Part shown: positions 6,048 to 7,557 of the stretch, in pieces
Layout: the number at the start of each line of letters is the position of its first letter
Numbering within the stretch: the stretch's first letter is position 1
Origin: Chloroflexota bacterium
GTDB taxonomy: Bacteria > Chloroflexota > Dehalococcoidia > Tepidiformales > Tepidiformaceae
Length of the DNA stretch: 7,557 nt
Direction: 5' to 3'
Assembly: GCA_021823905.1 (NCBI GenBank)
Contig: JAKALX010000170.1
Span: 1-7,557 of the forward strand
Translations under genes and position numbers: made by a program
The notes under the pieces: generated by a model
What the model was told of the DNA's origin: nothing
What the model saw: the letters and a program-made list of their open reading frames with translations, nothing else
The model's database searches: none

Positions 6048-6323
6048 ATGTCCGACATCCTCATCCGAAACCTGAGTCCCGCCACCGTCGAGTTCTGGAA
6101 GAAGCGGGCCGCAAAACATCGGCGGTCCCTGCAGGCGGAGATCGCCACGGTGCTCGACGAAACCGCCGGGCGGGAAGCCGCACTGGCCGCGAATCCCTAT
6201 GCGGAGTTCGCCGCTCCGGCGGCCGAGATCCGAAAGCTTACCGGACGAACATTCCAACCGGACTCGACGGCGATCATTCGCAACGACCGGGATTCGGACC
6301 ACGGGCGCAAGTCACGACGATAG
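6048..6323 (+). CDS. FitA-like ribbon-helix-helix antitoxin without its own toxin
   Basis: The 91-residue protein begins with a ribbon-helix-helix DNA-binding domain: strand DILIRNLSP (residues 3-11), then two helices with the characteristic HRRSLQAEI (20-28). The C-terminal part (RTFQPDSTAIIRNDRDSDHG) resembles the toxin-binding tail of FitA/VapB-type antitoxins. The ATG at 6048 has a strong GGAGGAG eight bases upstream. A toxin gene would normally overlap or follow the stop directly; instead a second antitoxin gene starts 24 bp later. So this is either an orphan left after toxin loss or a regulator of the cassette. It shares the N-terminal pattern (M-x-x-[IL]-LIRN) with its neighbour but the tails differ, so it is not a recent duplicate. 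Its stop codon TAG (6321-6323) lies inside the next palindrome. Confidence 0.8.
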   Translation: MSDILIRNLSPATVEFWKKRAAKHRRSLQAEIATVLDETAGREAALAANPYAEFAAPAAEIRKLTGRTFQPDSTAIIRNDRDSDHGRKSRR

Positions 6324-6336
6324 CATTTTGCTAGCA
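6319..6336 (+). promoter_or_regulatory. Second operator-like palindrome, upstream of the vapBC pair
   Basis: TAGCA-TTT-TGCTA (6321-6333) is a perfect inverted repeat. In context, GATAGCA (6319-6325) and TGCTAGCA (6329-6336) are FitA-like half-sites in the opposite order from the first palindrome. It overlaps the stop codon of the upstream antitoxin gene and ends 11 bp before the likely start at 6348, placing it well for autorepression of the toxin-antitoxin pair. Confidence 0.42.
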
Positions 6337-6347
6337 TGGAGCTTGAG

Positions 6348-6602
6348 ATGGCGACTCTTCTCATTCGAAACGTCCTCCCGGACCTCGTGGACGAGCTGAA
6401 GGCCGACGCCGCCAAGAACAGCCGCTCCATGCAGGCAGAGGCCCTGGAGATCCTCCGAGCCGCCATAGAGATGCGGCGGAGGCACGAGGATTTCTGGAAA
6501 CGGGCGGATGAAATCCGGCGGATGCGGCCGCCCTCTGACCACGAAAGCTGGGAGCAAATCGCTGAAGACCGGGAACGAGGGTACCGGGACGAAGATCTGT
6601 GA
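6348..6602 (+). CDS. FitA/VapB-like ribbon-helix-helix antitoxin of the VapC toxin
   Basis: The 84-residue antitoxin has an N-terminal ribbon-helix-helix domain (ATLLIRNVLPDLVDELKADA, then KNSRSMQAEALEILRAAI to about residue 40). A charged, helical C-terminal half (DFWKRADEIRRMRPPSD and on) should wrap the toxin and fill its active site. I choose the ATG at 6348 over the in-frame ATG at 6336: GGAG at 6338-6341 sits six bases before it, and the protein then begins at the same point as its neighbour (MATLLIRN against MSDILIRN); the 6336 start lies at the edge of the palindrome. It overlaps the toxin gene by four bases (GTGA, 6599-6602), so the two are translationally coupled. The antitoxin is expected to neutralise the toxin and repress its own promoter. 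Confidence 0.87.
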   Translation: MATLLIRNVLPDLVDELKADAAKNSRSMQAEALEILRAAIEMRRRHEDFWKRADEIRRMRPPSDHESWEQIAEDRERGYRDEDL

Positions 6603-7024
6603 CGCTCGTCGTCGTGGACGCCAGCGTTGCGTTCAAATGGTTTGTCGAGGAGCCGGGCGCCGATGCTGCATCAAAGCTTCGGTCAGCTGAATATCAGCTC
6701 TGCGCGCCGGAGATCCTTCCCATCGAGCTGGCCCATGGATTGCGGCGTCGGGTGCTTCGAGGGATCGCGGATCGCGGAGAAGCGCGTGCGGCCGTGAGCG
6801 TGCTGGGCAAGTTGCCGGTGGTCCTTGTGCCTAGCGGGAACCTGCTGGGTGATGCGTTTGAGCTGGCGATTTCACACCATCGCGGAGTCTACGACGCGCT
6901 CTACGTGGTTCTCGCCGCCCGCCTGGGCTGCCAGCTCGTTACCGCTGACCGCAAGCTCCACGCCGCCGTCGTCGGAGCCTTTCCGCAGACCGTGGTCCTG
7001 CTCAGCGATTTCTCGGCGGCGTAA
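6599..7024 (+). CDS. vapC: VapC-type PIN-domain ribonuclease toxin
   Basis: The 141-residue protein is a complete PIN domain. The acidic residues expected to bind Mg or Mn are all present: Asp7 in VVVDASV, Glu43 in ILPIELAHGL, Asp99 in VYDALYVVLA and Asp117 in LVTADRKL. VapC toxins cleave tRNA or rRNA at specific sites and stop translation until neutralised by the antitoxin. The start is a GTG at 6599 that overlaps the antitoxin stop in GTGA, and the reading frame matches the family start. Nothing suggests damage, so the toxin should be active. It ends 120 bp before rplK on the same strand. The RNA target cannot be told from sequence. Confidence 0.93.
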   Translation: MTLVVVDASVAFKWFVEEPGADAASKLRSAEYQLCAPEILPIELAHGLRRRVLRGIADRGEARAAVSVLGKLPVVLVPSGNLLGDAFELAISHHRGVYDALYVVLAARLGCQLVTADRKLHAAVVGAFPQTVVLLSDFSAA

Positions 7025-7034
7025 GTACCAGCGT

Positions 7035-7064
7035 TTGGCGTTAGCCCCGCTCTTGCCCGATACT
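7035..7064 (+). promoter_or_regulatory. Candidate promoter for rplK
   Basis: TTGGCG (7035-7040) and GATACT (7059-7064) each match the sigma-70 consensus at four of six bases with an 18-bp spacer. They lie between the vapC stop and rplK and would start transcription near 7071. The same -10-like hexamer GATACT occurs before the MFS gene. Confidence 0.3.
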
Positions 7065-7072
7065 GGTGGTTC

Positions 7073-7117
7073 GGCCCGCGTGCGGGTCAGACGTGGAGGC
7101 GTGCCCTCGGGCAGGCC
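7073..7117 (+). promoter_or_regulatory. Two hairpins in the rplK leader (possible L1 autoregulatory site)
   Basis: The first hairpin is GGCCCG (7073-7078) with CGGGTC (7083-7088), loop CGTG, including one G-T pair. The second pairs GGC-G-TGCC (7098-7105) with GGCA-G-GCC (7110-7117) around CTCG, seven pairs with one G-G mismatch. GTGGAG (7093-7098) precedes it and GCACAC follows. L11 operon leaders in bacteria often bind ribosomal protein L1 at a stem with a GUGGGAG-like internal loop; the resemblance here is partial. The first hairpin could instead end vapC transcription, but no T tract follows it. Confidence 0.3.
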
Positions 7118-7144
7118 GTTTGCACACACACCAGGAGAGCCATC

Positions 7145-7557
7145 GTGGCAAAGAAGGTCCGGGCAGTGGTGACACTGCAAATCCCGGCCGGGAAAGCGAA
7201 CCCGGCCCCGCCGATTGGTCCCGCCCTGGGCCAGCACGGCGTGAACATCATGGAGTTCTGCAAGGAGTACAACGCTCGCACGCAGAACCAGACCGGCCAG
7301 ATCATCCCGGCTCAGCTCACCATCTTCGAGGACCGCTCGTTCACCTTCGTCCTGAAGACGCCGCCCGCGGCCGACCTCCTGCGCAAGGCCGCGGGCATCG
7401 ACAAGGGCAGCGGGAACGTACGTCTGATCAAGGTCGGGCGCGTTTCGCGCGACGACATCCGCAAAATCGCCGAGACCAAGCTTCCCGACCTCAACGCGAA
7501 TAGCGTCGAGGAAGCCATGAAGATCGTCGAAGGCACCGCCCGCTCGATCGGCATCGA
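7145..7557 (+). CDS. rplK: 50S ribosomal protein L11 (3' end cut by window)
   Basis: The first 137 residues of ribosomal protein L11 are present; the family is about 141 long, so only the last few are missing. The N-terminal domain is canonical (LQIPAGKANPAPPIGPALGQ, residues 11-30, then HGVNIMEFCKEYNART). The C-terminal RNA-binding domain is also clear (KTPPAADLLRKAAGIDKGSG, 71-90, and EGTARSIGI). L11 binds the 23S rRNA GTPase-associated centre, supports elongation-factor function and is needed for RelA-type stringent response. The GTG start has AGGAGAG (7133-7139) five bases upstream. rplA, rplJ and rplL would be expected after the window. Upstream, nusG would be usual, but vapC is there instead. 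Confidence 0.98.
   Translation, partial: MAKKVRAVVTLQIPAGKANPAPPIGPALGQHGVNIMEFCKEYNARTQNQTGQIIPAQLTIFEDRSFTFVLKTPPAADLLRKAAGIDKGSGNVRLIKVGRVSRDDIRKIAETKLPDLNANSVEEAMKIVEGTARSIGI

Noticed and set aside
6336..6347. Upstream ATG for the second antitoxin (adds four residues)
   Set aside because: It abuts the palindrome and has no ribosome binding site; the ATG at 6348 has GGAG at six bases and aligns with the neighbouring antitoxin.
1..7557. Search for tRNA or rRNA genes, CRISPR arrays, insertion sequences and transposase genes
   Set aside because: No cloverleaf-like sequences, spaced repeats, transposase motifs or flanking target duplications were seen by eye; a tRNA-Trp sometimes found near secE-nusG is not present.

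Overview
The window is a high-GC, densely packed bacterial segment. The F420-type luciferase-like monooxygenase, the class III CoA transferase, the FitA/VapC toxin-antitoxin genes and the form of ribosomal protein L11 would fit a Chloroflexota-like (or otherwise actinobacteria-like) genome. That placement is inference from gene flavour; no marker here fixes the phylum.

Layout from left to right: (1) the 3' end of a gene for a small or truncated membrane protein (to 148); (2) an intergenic region with candidate promoter elements, then a class III (CaiB/BaiF) CoA transferase with its catalytic Asp at residue 169 (377-1651); (3) a convergent luciferase-like monooxygenase on the minus strand (1662-2486); (4) a divergent three-gene operon (2574-4619) holding a CsoR-family repressor, a single-domain rhodanese, and a fusion of a metallo-beta-lactamase/persulfide-dioxygenase-like domain with two rhodanese domains; (5) a convergent MFS exporter on the minus strand (4649-5932); (6) two tandem FitA-like ribbon-helix-helix antitoxin genes and one PIN-domain VapC toxin (6048-7024); (7) the start of rplK, ribosomal protein L11, cut by the window end (7145-7557).

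The most coherent system is the operon at 2574-4619. It resembles the staphylococcal cst sulfide/persulfide-handling operon: a CstR-like repressor with two Cys but no copper-binding His, a rhodanese, and a CstB-like fusion of persulfide dioxygenase, degenerate rhodanese and active rhodanese. Its promoter (TTGATA, 17 bp, TATGGT) contains two overlapping inverted repeats of the form TACC(C)-N5-(G)GGTA, suggesting autoregulation by persulfide or reactive sulfur. The dioxygenase-like domain has Gly where ETHE1-type enzymes have a metal-binding Asp, so its exact chemistry is open.

The second notable area is the toxin-antitoxin cluster. There are two antitoxins but one toxin, each antitoxin is preceded by a palindrome resembling the FitA half-site TGCTATCA/TGATAGCA, and the cluster sits directly upstream of rplK, where nusG is usually found. 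The minus-strand genes for the monooxygenase and the exporter lack Shine-Dalgarno sequences and have -10-like hexamers about 7 nt before their start codons, which suggests leaderless transcripts.
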